Below are positions 35,998 through 44,077 of a DNA stretch of 44,077 nt, piece after piece. The notes beneath the pieces are model-generated. The model searched no databases and was not told the origin of the DNA. It worked only from the letters and a program-made list of their open reading frames with translations. The position numbers and the translations under genes are program-made. The stretch covers positions 1-44,077 of the forward strand of contig NZ_LAJC01000051.1 in the NCBI RefSeq assembly GCF_000981225.1, given 5' to 3'. Source of the DNA: Allosalinactinospora lopnorensis (GTDB taxonomy: Bacteria; Actinomycetota; Actinomycetes; Streptosporangiales; Streptosporangiaceae). Position 1 is the first letter of the stretch. Each line of letters opens with the position of its first letter.

Positions 35998-36606
35998 ATG
36001 AGCGATGACGGCACGGCCCGGCAGGGGCCCGACGGGCTGCGACGCTGCCACTGGGCGCTCGCCACGGGCGATGAGCTGCACTATCACGACACCGAGTGGG
36101 GACTGTCCGTCCGGGATGACCACGGGATGTTCGAGCGTATCGCGCTGGAAGGGTTCCAGGCGGGGTTGTCCTGGCTGCTCGTCCTCCGCAAGCGTGCCGC
36201 GCTGCGCGAGGCGTTCTGCGGGTTCGCCCCGGTCGCCGTCGCCCGGTTCGGTCCCGGCGACATCGAGCGGCTGCTCGGCGACGCCCGGCTGATCCGCAGT
36301 CGGCCCAAGATCGAGGCGGTGGTCGCGAACGCCCGTGCCACCCTGGAACTCTCCGGTGGGCTCGCGCGCCTCGTGTGGGAGTACGCCCCCCGGGACCGCC
36401 CGCCGGCGCCGCGCACGGTCGCCGACGTGCCCGCCTCCACGCCGGAGAGCACCGCATTGGCGAAGGCGCTGAAGAAGCGCGGATTCCGGTTCGTCGGTCC
36501 GACGACCGCCTACGCCACGATGCAGGCGGTCGGGGTCGTCGACGATCACCTCGCCGACTGCTTCCGCAGGGGCACAGGGGATGTGACCGCCCGGGGCCGG
36601 GTCTGA
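35998..36606 (+). CDS. tag: DNA-3-methyladenine glycosylase I
   Basis: A 202-aa alkylation-repair glycosylase of the Tag family. It has the zinc ligands Cys17 (RRCHWAL), His30 (HYHDTEWG) and the C-terminal His/Cys of DDHLADCFR near residues 183-190, and the helix-hairpin-helix-like FERIALEGFQAGLSWLLVL that binds DNA. It removes 3-methyladenine from DNA. The frame opens earlier at 35803; ATG 35998 starts just before the domain and is chosen, though no strong Shine-Dalgarno sequence is visible. Confidence 0.93.
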   Translation: MSDDGTARQGPDGLRRCHWALATGDELHYHDTEWGLSVRDDHGMFERIALEGFQAGLSWLLVLRKRAALREAFCGFAPVAVARFGPGDIERLLGDARLIRSRPKIEAVVANARATLELSGGLARLVWEYAPRDRPPAPRTVADVPASTPESTALAKALKKRGFRFVGPTTAYATMQAVGVVDDHLADCFRRGTGDVTARGRV

Positions 36607-36744
36607 CCCGCACTGGGACCGGGCGCGAGCGCGCCTCCCGCGTGCGGTAGTGCCAGGCCGCCCCGCATGGCTGTTGCCCTGGTGTCCTATCCTCGATCGC
36701 TGAGCCGCGAACGTTCCCCTGCCGTTCGCCTTGGAGGAATACCG

Positions 36745-36804
36745 ATGAGCGATTCAGCCGGTGCCCGCCGTATACGTGCCGCCGTCGCGGGGAAGTCCCG
36801 GTGA
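36745..36804 (+). CDS. 19-codon upstream ORF with strong RBS
   Basis: ATG 36745 follows TTGGAGGAAT at ideal spacing and encodes MSDSAGARRIRAAVAGKSR. Its TGA (36802-36804) overlaps the GTG start (36801) of the next gene in the GTGA configuration, so translation is likely coupled. The peptide start MSDSAGA resembles the next protein's start VSDAPAP. A TATCCT box lies about 55 nt upstream near 36684-36689. It may be a leader peptide or the displaced start of the same gene. Confidence 0.5.
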   Translation: MSDSAGARRIRAAVAGKSR

Positions 36805-37385
36805 GCGACGCACCGGCACCCGTGCCGGTGCCGAAGTGCGGCGAGTCGGGGTCGAGTTCGCCCGTACGGCAGATGTCGCTGTGGCCGCCGCGCCGTTCCA
36901 CGCGCCACAGTGGTAAGAGGCGTCGTAGGGGAGCGGCCGTGATCGCGGCCGCCGCGGTCCTCCTGGCAGGGACGGGCGGGGGCGTGGCGGTATGGGCGTG
37001 GCGGTCGGCCTCCGAGGGGTCTTCCACCGAAGAGGCCAGCGTGCCCGGTCCCTTCGCCGGAACCTGGAGCGGCCGGATGTCGCAGGAGGACGCCGAGGGC
37101 GACCACGTCATCGACTGGGGCACCAGGGTCGAGCTCGAAGCCGGAGCCAAGCGGGGCAGCTCCGAGTGGTACACCCTGGACTGCCGGGGCGGCCTCGCCC
37201 TCTCCGGGCAGGAAGAGGACCGGCTGTTCTTCGACTACGTCGAGACCTACGATCCCGAGGACCGTTGTGTCGACGAGGCCGAGCTGGTTCTGCGCGCCGG
37301 CGAGGACGAGGGGGAACTCGAGGCGAAGTGGAGCGCGACCTCGCAGGAGGGCACGTCCATGACCTCTACGGGCACCCTGCGGTGA
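36801..37385 (+). CDS. Membrane-anchored hypothetical protein, 194 aa
   Basis: A cytoplasmic, basic, Pro/Ser-rich N terminus (about 44 residues) precedes one transmembrane helix (AAVIAAAAVLLAGTGGGVAVW) and an extracytoplasmic domain of about 120 residues starting PGPFAGTWSGRM with a Cys pair (DCRGG and DRCVD). The layout recalls the C-terminal sensor part of actinobacterial Ser/Thr kinases, but no kinase domain is encoded here. GTG 36801 overlaps the end of a short upstream ORF. It ends 30 nt from the convergent enoyl-CoA hydratase. Function unknown. Confidence 0.7.
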   Translation: MSDAPAPVPVPKCGESGSSSPVRQMSLWPPRRSTRHSGKRRRRGAAVIAAAAVLLAGTGGGVAVWAWRSASEGSSTEEASVPGPFAGTWSGRMSQEDAEGDHVIDWGTRVELEAGAKRGSSEWYTLDCRGGLALSGQEEDRLFFDYVETYDPEDRCVDEAELVLRAGEDEGELEAKWSATSQEGTSMTSTGTLR

Positions 37386-37415
37386 TCTCGTCGCCGTGCG
37401 GCGGGCCGACTGGGC

Positions 37416-38207
37416 TCACTGTCCCTCGAAGGAGGGCTCCTCCTTGTTCAGGAAGGCCAGTGTGGCGTTCATGTGGTCCGCGGTCTGCGCGCACTGGTCC
37501 TGCAGGTCGGCCTCCATCTCCAGGGCGTTGCCGAGATCCAGGCCGGAGCCGAAGGTCAGGCCGGCCTTGATCGCGGCGTAGCCGACCGTGGGGCCGTTGG
37601 CCAGCCGCTGCGCGAGCTCGTGCGCCGAGCCGGCCAGCTCCTCAGCGGGGACGACCTGGTTCACCAGTCCGATCTCCAGGGCCCGCTCCGCCGACACGGG
37701 TTCGGCGAGCATCAGCATCTCCATGGCGCGGGCGTGCCCGACGAGCCTGGGCAGCGTCCAGGACGCCCCGGAGTCCGCGCCGAGTCCGACCCTGGTGAAC
37801 GCCATGAGGAACGACGCTTTCTCCGAAGCCACGCGCAGGTCGCAGGCGAAGGCCAGCGATGCCCCCGCTCCGGCGGCGACACCGTTGACGGCGGCCACCA
37901 CCGGTTTCGGCATCCGGGTGAGGCCCAAGACTATCGGGTTGTAGTGCCTGCGGACCGTCTCGTTGAGGCCTTTTCCCTCGCTCAGCGAATTGGCGTGCTC
38001 GCGCAGGTCCTGTCCGGCGCTGAACGCCTTGCCGCTTCCGGTGAGCAGGACGGCGCGGGCATCGGCGTCGGCCTTCGCCCGTTCGACAGCGGCGAGGAGG
38101 GCTTCCTTGGCCTCGACCGTCAGCGAATTCATCGCATCAGGCCGGTTCAGCGTAATTGTGGCAACGCCGTCCGAGAGTTCGTAGACGACACTGTCCGGCT
38201 CGGGCAC
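37416..38207 (-). CDS. Enoyl-CoA hydratase/isomerase family protein
   Basis: A 263-aa crotonase-fold protein. It shows TITLNRPDAMNSLTVE, the first oxyanion-hole region GKAFSAGQDLREH, and the second AAVNGVAAGAGASLAFACD, then FMAFTRVGLGADSGASWTLP (here LMAFTRVGLG) with the Asp that in PaaG-like isomerases replaces one catalytic Glu. It resembles PaaG/EchA isomerases of phenylacetate or fatty-acid breakdown; the exact substrate is not settled. GTG 38207 has AGGGAG 6 nt upstream. A TAAGGT -10 box (38279-38274) lies about 70 nt upstream. Confidence 0.9.
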   Translation of the reverse strand: MPEPDSVVYELSDGVATITLNRPDAMNSLTVEAKEALLAAVERAKADADARAVLLTGSGKAFSAGQDLREHANSLSEGKGLNETVRRHYNPIVLGLTRMPKPVVAAVNGVAAGAGASLAFACDLRVASEKASFLMAFTRVGLGADSGASWTLPRLVGHARAMEMLMLAEPVSAERALEIGLVNQVVPAEELAGSAHELAQRLANGPTVGYAAIKAGLTFGSGLDLGNALEMEADLQDQCAQTADHMNATLAFLNKEEPSFEGQ

Positions 38208-38347
38208 GCGAAACTCCCTGGTTCGATCGGCAGGTACGGTTCTGCTTAACCGTGACCCCGCGGTCCGGGTCTAACCTTACTGTTCGAAATCTTCGGGGTC
38301 GGCGCCTTGGGGCCGCCCGATCGTTCCCAATCAGGTCGCGAAACCGA

Positions 38348-38353
38348 GATAAT
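38348..38353 (+). promoter_or_regulatory. -10 box GATAAT upstream of the DUF3117 gene
   Basis: GATAAT is the closest match to the TATAAT consensus in this region and would give a leader of about 140 nt before ATG 38502. No convincing -35 partner. Confidence 0.35.
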
Positions 38354-38501
38354 GGCAGAACAGTGATTCGTTCCCGGAGTCACTCGCGGCGCGAACGATG
38401 CAGGGTGGCGGCCTCACACGGCCGGCTCAGCGAACGAGGGGCCGCACCTCGCAGGACCGGCCCGTGCATCCGCGAAAGTTTCCTATGAAAGGGGATACGG
38501 C

Positions 38502-38669
38502 ATGGCGGCGATGAAGCCGAGGACCGGTGATGGTCCGATGGAGGTCACCAAGGAGGGCCGCGGCATCATCATGCGAGTCCCGCTCGAGGGTGGCGGGCGC
38601 CTCGTTGTCGAACTCACGCCGGACGAGGCGAACGAGCTCGCGGAGGCCCTGAACGGTGTCGTCGGCTAG
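38502..38669 (+). CDS. DUF3117 protein, 55 aa
   Basis: A very small, highly conserved actinobacterial protein: starts MAAMKPRTGDGPMEVTKEGR and continues with IIMRVPLEGGGRLVVELTPD and an EANELAEALNGVVG helix. AAAGGGGA lies 6 nt before the ATG. The family has no established function. Its place between an enoyl-CoA hydratase and the pepA/sigE region is the same in other actinobacteria as far as I recall. Easily missed because of its length. Confidence 0.9.
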   Translation: MAAMKPRTGDGPMEVTKEGRGIIMRVPLEGGGRLVVELTPDEANELAEALNGVVG

Positions 38670-38838
38670 CGCGCGAGCCGGTCGTTCCCGGAACTGAACG
38701 AGGCATCCGCCGCTGGGCGACCGCTCGCCTTTGATCCGGTTCGGTGTCCACGCCCCCAACGGGCATCGGAACGATGGCCGCCCACGGCGCACAGCCAACC
38801 GCCCGCAAGCACCAACCCCTGCGAGAATGTGAGCGCTC

Positions 38839-40356
38839 GTGCCTGTTGCTACGGAGATCCACCCGATTCCGGGGCCGCTCGTTGACTCCGACGCCGATCT
38901 CTTGGCGCTTCCCCTCTACTCCGGAGACGGCGGTCCGCGTGTGGTGACCGCCGGTGTGGGGCTGGGACCCGCCGACCTCGACACGCGGCTACCGGCATCA
39001 TTGGCCGAACTGCTCGCCTATTACAAGCTCGACGCCAAACCGGGAGAGACCCTCGAATTCCCGGTGGACCTCGGGCGGGGGCTGGTCCGGTTGGCTCTCC
39101 TCGGCGTCGGCGCGGGCGCACCCGGTGACCTGCGCAAGGCGGGAGCGGCACTCACCCGCCTCGCCAAGGGGCGCACCCGCGCGGCGACGAACATCGCCTT
39201 TCTCGGCCCCGGCGGCACGGAAACAGCCACTGCCGGCGCGGGACTGACGTCGTTCGTGGAGGGAGCTCTCCTCGCCGGGTACCGGTTCACGCTGCGGAGT
39301 TCGGCCAAGGGACCGGAAGCGGTGCCGGCGATCGATCTCGTGGCGGAGGATCCCGGCCGGATCGCGGGGCCGGTCCGGCGCGGAATGACCCTGGCCCGCG
39401 CCACGGAGTTGGCGCGCGACCTGATCAACACCCCTTCTGCGGAGAAGGACCCGAAGTGGCTCGCCGACCGGGCCGAGAAGCTCGGCCGGGAGGCGGGCCT
39501 CGGCGTCACCGTGTGGGACGAGGCGGAACTGGAGCGCGACGGCTTCGGCGCGATCCTGGGTGTGGGCCGCGGGTCGGCACGGCCGCCGCGCCTGGTGAGG
39601 CTCGACTACGTGCCCGAGGAGCCGACGAGGCACGTGGTGCTGGTCGGTAAGGGGGTCACCTTCGACACCGGCGGGCTCTCGCTGAAGCCGAACGACAACA
39701 TGAAGCTCATGAAGACCGACATGAGCGGCTCTGCGGTGGTGATGGGAGTGATGTCGGCGCTGGCCGACCTCGGGGTGCGGGCACGGGTCACCGGACTGGT
39801 CGCGCTCGCCGAGAACTCGGTCTCGGATCGCGCCCAGCGCCCCGGCGACGTTGTCACCGCCTACGGCGGGCGCACCGTCGAGGTGCTGAACACCGACGCT
39901 GAAGGGCGCCTGGTCATGGCGGACGCCATGGCCTACGCCGTGGCCGGGCTGGAACCGGATGTCCTGGTGGACGTCGCCACTCTCACCGGTGCCGCGAAAC
40001 TGGCGCTGGGCACCGGCATCGGTGCGCTGTTCAGTACGGACGACGCCCTCGCGTCGGCCCTGAGCGAAGCGGCGGAGGCGTCGGACGAGCCGGTCTGGCG
40101 GATGCCCCTTGTCGAGGAGTACCGCGATACGTTGGACTCCCAGGTCGCCGACCTGGCGAACATCGGAACCAACAAGGACTACGGGACCCCGGGCGCCACC
40201 GAGGCCGCTATGTTCCTGCGCGAGTTCGCCGGGGGCCTCCCGTGGGCGCACCTGGACATCGCGGGGCCGGGGCGGTCCACGAGTGAGGACGGGGTGCTGA
40301 CCAAGGGCGGCACCGGCTTCTCCACCCGGTTACTGCTGCGCTGGCTCTCGGCCTGA
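38839..40356 (+). CDS. pepA: Leucyl aminopeptidase PepA (M17)
   Basis: A 505-aa cytosol aminopeptidase. The N-terminal macro-like domain is followed by the catalytic domain with VGKGVTFDTGGLSLKP near residue 268 (metal-binding Lys and Asp), the DMSGSA segment, and the M17 signature NTDAEGRL near 352. It releases N-terminal amino acids using two metal ions and works in peptide turnover; in some bacteria it also binds DNA. GTG 38839 is the natural start; upstream sequence has no good Shine-Dalgarno box. Confidence 0.95.
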   Translation: MPVATEIHPIPGPLVDSDADLLALPLYSGDGGPRVVTAGVGLGPADLDTRLPASLAELLAYYKLDAKPGETLEFPVDLGRGLVRLALLGVGAGAPGDLRKAGAALTRLAKGRTRAATNIAFLGPGGTETATAGAGLTSFVEGALLAGYRFTLRSSAKGPEAVPAIDLVAEDPGRIAGPVRRGMTLARATELARDLINTPSAEKDPKWLADRAEKLGREAGLGVTVWDEAELERDGFGAILGVGRGSARPPRLVRLDYVPEEPTRHVVLVGKGVTFDTGGLSLKPNDNMKLMKTDMSGSAVVMGVMSALADLGVRARVTGLVALAENSVSDRAQRPGDVVTAYGGRTVEVLNTDAEGRLVMADAMAYAVAGLEPDVLVDVATLTGAAKLALGTGIGALFSTDDALASALSEAAEASDEPVWRMPLVEEYRDTLDSQVADLANIGTNKDYGTPGATEAAMFLREFAGGLPWAHLDIAGPGRSTSEDGVLTKGGTGFSTRLLLRWLSA

Positions 40357-40400
40357 GGGCGGGCCCCCGCCTCTGTCCCGGTGCGGCCGAGGACGCCGGT

Positions 40401-41094
40401 TCACCGGGCCGGTGCGCCCTTCTCGCGGATCGCGGCGAGGAGGCCCTCGCCCACCGGGAGCAGCAGCGGGATCAGCGACTCGTCCTCCCGGATCAGCCGC
40501 CCGACCTCGCGGATCGCCGCGGTGTCGGCGTCGGAGGCGCTCAGCGGGCCGTCGGTCAACGGGGTGGCGGCCAGCGCGTTGTTGAACACGACGACCCCGC
40601 CGGGGCGGAGCAGCCGCAGGGACTCGGTGAGGAATCGCGGGTACTCGGTCTTCATGGCGTCGAGGAACACCAGGTCGTACGCGGAGTCGGTGAGGCGGGG
40701 CAGCACCTCCAGAGCGCAGCCCTGGATCAGCCGTGTCCGGTTGGCGGGGAAGCCGGCCCGCCGGTAGGCATCCCGGGCGGACTCCTGGTACTCGGGCTCC
40801 ACGTCGACACTGGTCAGGATACCGTCGGGGCGCATGCCGCGGAGCAGCCAGATCCCCGAACTCCCGCACCCCGTGCCGATCTCCACGACCGATCTCGCCC
40901 CAATGGCCGCCGTGAGGAAGCGCAGCGCTGCCCCGCTGGCCGCGCTGATGTGTCCTATCTCGGCCTGCTGGCCGGCCTGCCGGGCAGAGGTCAGGGTATC
41001 GTCCTCGGTGACGTACTGCTCGATGTAGGCCAGTGTGTCGTCTCGGCTGGCGATGACGGCCTCCCGCGCGTGTAACGGACGTGACTCGGATCAT
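40401..41094 (-). CDS. SAM-dependent O-methyltransferase, N-terminal frameshift near 41065
   Basis: A class I methyltransferase of the caffeoyl-CoA/catechol-O-methyltransferase type. The motif I region is VVEIGTGCGSSGIWLL, then TSVDVEPEYQ and YDLVFLDAMKTEYPRF. The frame containing these motifs reads upstream through AREAVIASRDDTLAYIEQYVTE without meeting a start codon and then hits a stop. A start ATG with a strong RBS (GGAGG, 5-nt spacing) at 41094 is in another frame, MIRVTSVTRA. Deleting one G (C on the plus strand) in the run at 41064-41066 joins them into about 230 aa. So the start and one frameshift are inferred. Such proteins sit next to sigE in other actinobacteria. Confidence 0.82.
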
Positions 41095-41408
41095 CCCCGC
41101 CTCCGCGGGGGGTCGCATGGGACCCGGGTGCGGTCGCTGGTGCCGTCCCGGTGTGCTCGATCAGGACCAGGGCGCAGCCGTCGTCACTCAACGTCTCTGC
41201 GCGGTTACGACCGGACCGGGTCCCAGGATAAAGAGTAGCCTGCCAGGGGAGTGTTCCGGCGGCGCCGGAACTTAATCGCTCGGTCGCGGCGTTGGAATCG
41301 GCGAGGGCTCGCCGTTTGGTGGCCGGTCCCCCGCCGGCACCTGGGCCAGCGAGGCACGTGTGGCGCGCCGCCGTTTCCGGACGGGACGCGCCGAGGAAGG
41401 GAGTACCG
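41095..41408. other. Promoter region between the O-methyltransferase and sigE
   Basis: No gene. It contains a housekeeping-like -10 TAGCCT (41236-41241), a perfect TTCCGGC-GGC-GCCGGAA dyad (41254-41270) and an ECF-type promoter (41267-41293) facing sigE, and about 110 nt of sigE leader. Confidence 0.55.
41254..41293 (+). promoter_or_regulatory. Candidate ECF-sigma promoter and dyad for sigE
   Basis: GGAAC (41267-41271) and GTT (41291-41293) are 19 nt apart, matching the GGAA-N18/19-GTT form of SigH/SigR/SigE-type promoters. A perfect dyad, TTCCGGC and GCCGGAA around GGC, overlaps the -35 element. Expected transcript start is near 41300. This would make sigE autoregulated. Confidence 0.5.
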
Positions 41409-42053
41409 GTGGCAGATTCCGGCTCTGCCGTGGACTTCGAGCAGTGGGAGCCGCCTAGCTGGGACGAAGTCGTGCGGAACCACTCGGCGCGGGTCTACCG
41501 CCTCGCCTACCGCCTCACCGGCAACCAGCACGACGCCGAGGATCTCACTCAGGAAGTGTTCATCCGGGTGTTCCGGTCGCTCGCCAACTACACCCCGGGG
41601 ACGTTCGAAGGGTGGCTGCACCGCATCACCACCAACCTCTTCCTGGACATGGCGCGCCGCAAGGCCCGGATCCGCTTCGAGGGATTCGGTGAGAACGCCG
41701 ACGAACGTTTCGAAGGCCGGGAGCTCTCGCCCGCCCAGTCCTACGACGAGCGCCATTTCGACTCCGACATCCAGGTCGCGCTGGACGCGCTGCCCGCAGA
41801 GTTCCGCGCGCCGGTCGTCCTGTGCGACATCGAAGGGCTGTCCTACGAAGAGATCGCGGCCACCCTCGGCGTGAAGCTGGGGACGGTCCGCAGCAGGATC
41901 CACCGGGGGCGCGCGCAGCTGCGCAAGGCCCTGGACCACCGGCGACGGCTGGCCGCCCAAGCAGGTGCGGCCGGTTCGGACGAGTCCGCCGCGCCGCCGA
42001 CGGCGGACGGCTGCGACACGGTGGCATACGGATGGACCCGGGAGGTGGAGTGA
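41409..42053 (+). CDS. sigE: ECF sigma factor, SigE type
   Basis: A 214-aa ECF (group 4) sigma factor. Region 2 is seen as [20 protein letters not shown] then [12 protein letters not shown] and [16 protein letters not shown], and region 4 as [23 protein letters not shown] then [20 protein letters not shown]. Gene order sigma-zinc anti-sigma-RseB-HtrA matches the SigE envelope-stress locus of actinobacteria. The frame opens at 41292; GTG 41409 has AAGGGAG 5 nt upstream and fits the SigE N terminus. Its TGA is 2 nt before the anti-sigma start. Confidence 0.93.
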   Translation: MADSGSAVDFEQWEPPSWDEVVRNHSARVYRLAYRLTGNQHDAEDLTQEVFIRVFRSLANYTPGTFEGWLHRITTNLFLDMARRKARIRFEGFGENADERFEGRELSPAQSYDERHFDSDIQVALDALPAEFRAPVVLCDIEGLSYEEIAATLGVKLGTVRSRIHRGRAQLRKALDHRRRLAAQAGAAGSDESAAPPTADGCDTVAYGWTREVE

Positions 42054-42055
42054 GC

Positions 42056-42733
42056 ATGGACCATTTGGGGGAACGCCTGTCCGCTCTGGTCGATGGCGAA
42101 CTCGGCCACACGGAGCGCGACCGTGCGTTACGTCACCTGGCTTCGTGTGAGACCTGCCGCTTCGAAGCCGAGATGCTGCGGCGGCTCAAGCGGCGGCTGC
42201 ACGGTCTCGACGGTCCGGAACCGTCGACGGATTTCATGGGCCGCCTCTCCGCGCTGGAGGACTCGCCGTCCGGGGAACCACCGTGGGGCCCGCCGTCCGG
42301 TGGCCACAGCCCTTTCGGAACCCAGCCGCCGCTGGGATCCAGCCGCCCGATAGGGGGAGGACTCCCCGGAATGTCGAGCGGCGGGCACCTGGTAGTGACG
42401 GATGACGGGCCCGCCGAAGCCGAACCGGCGCGCGAACCGGATCGCCGGACCACCCCACCGCTGTCGCTGCTGCGCCGCCGCTGGACCCGCGCGCGCTTCG
42501 CCGTGGCGGGGGTCTCTGTCGTGGCGCTGACTCTGGGGGCGGCGTTTTTCGCGGGAGGCGAGCCGGATCAGGGACCGGTGGTCAGTCCGGCCCTCGATGA
42601 CTACGAGGTCGAGCACGCCCTGGTCAGCAGGCAGGGGCCGGTGCACACGAACACCACACCGGATGAAAGCGGCGGAAGCGTGCACCGGGCATTGGACGAG
42701 GCGGTGCCGAGCGACGCCCCCTCCTCCCGGTGA
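42056..42733 (+). CDS. rseA: Zinc-containing anti-sigma factor (RseA type)
   Basis: A 225-aa anti-sigma factor. The N-terminal zinc-finger (HxxxCxxC) is ALRHLASCETCRFEAEMLRR near residues 22-40. A long Pro/Gly-rich linker follows (about residues 60-135), then one transmembrane helix near residues 150-170 (AVAGVSVVALTLGAAFFAG) and an extracytoplasmic tail. It should bind and inactivate SigE in the membrane until released by proteolysis. GGAGGTGGAG precedes ATG 42056, and its TGA overlaps the next GTG start. Confidence 0.92.
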   Translation: MDHLGERLSALVDGELGHTERDRALRHLASCETCRFEAEMLRRLKRRLHGLDGPEPSTDFMGRLSALEDSPSGEPPWGPPSGGHSPFGTQPPLGSSRPIGGGLPGMSSGGHLVVTDDGPAEAEPAREPDRRTTPPLSLLRRRWTRARFAVAGVSVVALTLGAAFFAGGEPDQGPVVSPALDDYEVEHALVSRQGPVHTNTTPDESGGSVHRALDEAVPSDAPSSR

Positions 42734-43827
42734 GTGGGGAGGGCGCGGCTCACCAGCGGTACCGTCCAGCGTCGGCTTTGCTGCTCTCAGGGCTGCTGAT
42801 CCTGGTAGCGCTGACGACCTCGACCCCGGGGAGCGCCGTCGTGGTGCGCTCCGGGGGCGAGGACGACGGTATGGATCTCCTGCGCCGCGCGGCCAGGATA
42901 GGGCAGGAGACGGCCTACGAGGGCGTGCAGTCGGTCTCGGTGCGGAGCAGCGGTGATGCGGACGCCGGCACCGTCACCGAGCGGGCCGAGGTGGTGCACC
43001 GGCCGGGTGAGGGCACAGGGTATGCCAGCCTGCCCGCTGAGGGAGGGTTGGGGGAGCAGAGCCTCGTGGTGGGGCAGTCCCCGTCACTGCTCAAGCTGAA
43101 CGACCGGCTGCTTCGGGCGCTGGAGCGCAACTACCGGGTGACCCGTTCCGGCTCCGACACCGTCAACGGGCGCGGCGCCACGGTGGTCGAGGCGCGGCGC
43201 GGCGACGGGACCGCCGCCGGGCGATTCTGGGTCGACGACCGGACGTCACTGCTGATGCGCCGGGAGGCCTACGTCACCACCGGGGAGGTGGCGCACTCCG
43301 TCCGGTTCGTCACCCTGGCCGTGGGAACCGAAACAGCGCCGTTGCCGGAGGCCTCCGGGCGGAGCGGTCACTGGGGGGAGAGCCTGCCCGCGCCGGAGCG
43401 GCGACGCCTGGCGGACGGAGGCTGGGAACTGCCCGAGCATCTGTCCTGGGGGCTCCGGTTCGTCGGGGCACGGACCAAGGGCACCGGAGAGGAACGCGTC
43501 GTCCACCTCTCCTACTCCGACGGGCTGTCGATCGTGTCGGTGTTCGTGCAACGGGGGCGGCTCGAACCGGAATCGGTGGGAACCGCACGGGGGATGCGTC
43601 CGGTCGTAGAAGGCGGCGGGACGGCCTACGTCGGTGATTCGGGGAAATATCGTCGGATATGGGAATCCGGCGGTTTCGTCTATACGGTGTTGACCGACGC
43701 TCCCCCCGAGATCGTCGGTACCGCGGTCGAGGCGCTGCCCGCGCCCGATGGTTCCGGGTTCTGGGCCCAGGTGCGGCGCGGGTTCGAACGGCTGGGCGCC
43801 GGGATCGCGGACGTGGCCGGGCGCTAG
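42730..43827 (+). CDS. rseB: RseB/MucB-like periplasmic regulator
   Basis: A 365-aa exported protein: a leader-like hydrophobic segment (SALLLSGLLILVALTTSTPG, about residues 14-33) and then two beta-rich domains. The first has LLRRAARIGQETAYEGVQSV and VHRPGEGTGYASL; the second has VVHLSYSDGLSIVSVFVQRG near residue 255 and the C-terminal GFVYTVLTDAPPEIVGTAVEAL. This two-domain layout is that of RseB/MucB, which binds RseA and shields it from cleavage until it senses misfolded lipoproteins or lipids. GTG 42730 overlaps the rseA stop by 4 nt. Homology is judged by architecture and motifs only. Confidence 0.8.
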   Translation: MSGEGAAHQRYRPASALLLSGLLILVALTTSTPGSAVVVRSGGEDDGMDLLRRAARIGQETAYEGVQSVSVRSSGDADAGTVTERAEVVHRPGEGTGYASLPAEGGLGEQSLVVGQSPSLLKLNDRLLRALERNYRVTRSGSDTVNGRGATVVEARRGDGTAAGRFWVDDRTSLLMRREAYVTTGEVAHSVRFVTLAVGTETAPLPEASGRSGHWGESLPAPERRRLADGGWELPEHLSWGLRFVGARTKGTGEERVVHLSYSDGLSIVSVFVQRGRLEPESVGTARGMRPVVEGGGTAYVGDSGKYRRIWESGGFVYTVLTDAPPEIVGTAVEALPAPDGSGFWAQVRRGFERLGAGIADVAGR

Positions 43828-43924
43828 CCCGCGGTCGGCCGCAGGCGGCCCCGTGCGGCGGGCATCCGGCTGCGTACGTCGAGCGTTCCGCGACGAAGAC
43901 GGCAACCAGGTACACGGAGAATGA

Positions 43925-44077
43925 ATGACCGACGAGCCCGGACGACGCCCTGCAGAGGACGGATGGTCGGCCCCAGGCGGATGGCCCGGTAGCGGCGTCC
44001 CGCCGCCACCGGGAGCGGTCCCGCCCAGCCGGGCGCCGGGCCCCGGGCACGCCCCCTGCGGGCTCACGGGGGCACTC
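43925..44077 (+). CDS. HtrA-type serine protease, 5' end only
   Basis: The open frame runs from ATG 43925 to the window end without a stop (51 codons): MTDEPGRRPAEDGWSAPGGW, then a Pro/Gly-rich region. GGAGA lies 4 nt upstream. Actinobacterial HtrA/DegP proteins have just such a disordered cytoplasmic N terminus before the membrane helix, and htrA follows rseA in this locus, so I call it htrA by context. The catalytic and PDZ domains lie beyond the window. Confidence 0.6.
   Translation, partial: MTDEPGRRPAEDGWSAPGGWPGSGVPPPPGAVPPSRAPGPGHAPCGLTGAL

Overview
The window is chromosomal DNA from a high-GC Gram-positive actinobacterium. Supporting signs are the strong G/C bias at third codon positions, a mycothiol biosynthesis gene (mshB), DUF3117 and DUF6113 proteins, a SigE-RseA-HtrA type locus and a secreted S1E protease very like the Nocardiopsis proteases. 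Nocardiopsaceae is my best guess at family level; this is inference, with no database search. I see no tRNA, rRNA, CRISPR array, insertion sequence or prophage.

Layout. 1-3484: 3' end of a TPR-repeat protein (frameshifted), then the helicase RecD2. 3485-5698: a loose region with small unknown genes, paired hairpins and a Nudix hydrolase. 5823-10579: the GTPase TypA/BipA and two tandem paralogous FAD monooxygenases. 10596-19043: two complete succinate dehydrogenase/fumarate reductase systems, transcribed apart from a central LysR-type regulator. 19123-24872 (minus strand): an SpoU-type RNA methyltransferase, a small protein ending in an RHIM-like (amyloid-signalling) motif, a DUF3054 membrane protein, a very acidic secreted serine protease and a DPP-IV-like peptidase. 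24978-38207: mshB, DUF6113, an M50 protease, an unknown regulator-like protein, ferredoxin fdxA, dapC, a lysozyme-like protein, dapD, dapE, a LOG-family protein, a small dihydropteroate-synthase-like protein, a DivIVA-like protein, tagI and an enoyl-CoA hydratase. 38502-44077: DUF3117, pepA, an O-methyltransferase, and the envelope-stress cassette sigE-rseA-rseB-htrA (htrA cut by the window end).

Functional themes. Three lysine/peptidoglycan steps (DapC, DapD, DapE) lie within about 4 kb. The two SDH complexes differ in type: one has a cytochrome b-like five-helix anchor (SdhCAB, plus strand), the other has a membrane anchor with a Cys/His-rich segment, like mycobacterial Sdh1 (minus strand). 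The LysR gene and its dyad sit at the start of the plus-strand operon.

Two window-wide patterns deserve attention. First, at least eight confident genes have a TANNNT -10 box only 6-8 nt from the start codon and no Shine-Dalgarno sequence, as expected of leaderless mRNAs. Second, five genes are each broken by a single-base indel in or beside a short G/C run. All five are repaired by changing one run by one base, which points to sequencing error rather than gene decay, so those proteins should be read as intact but mis-sequenced.
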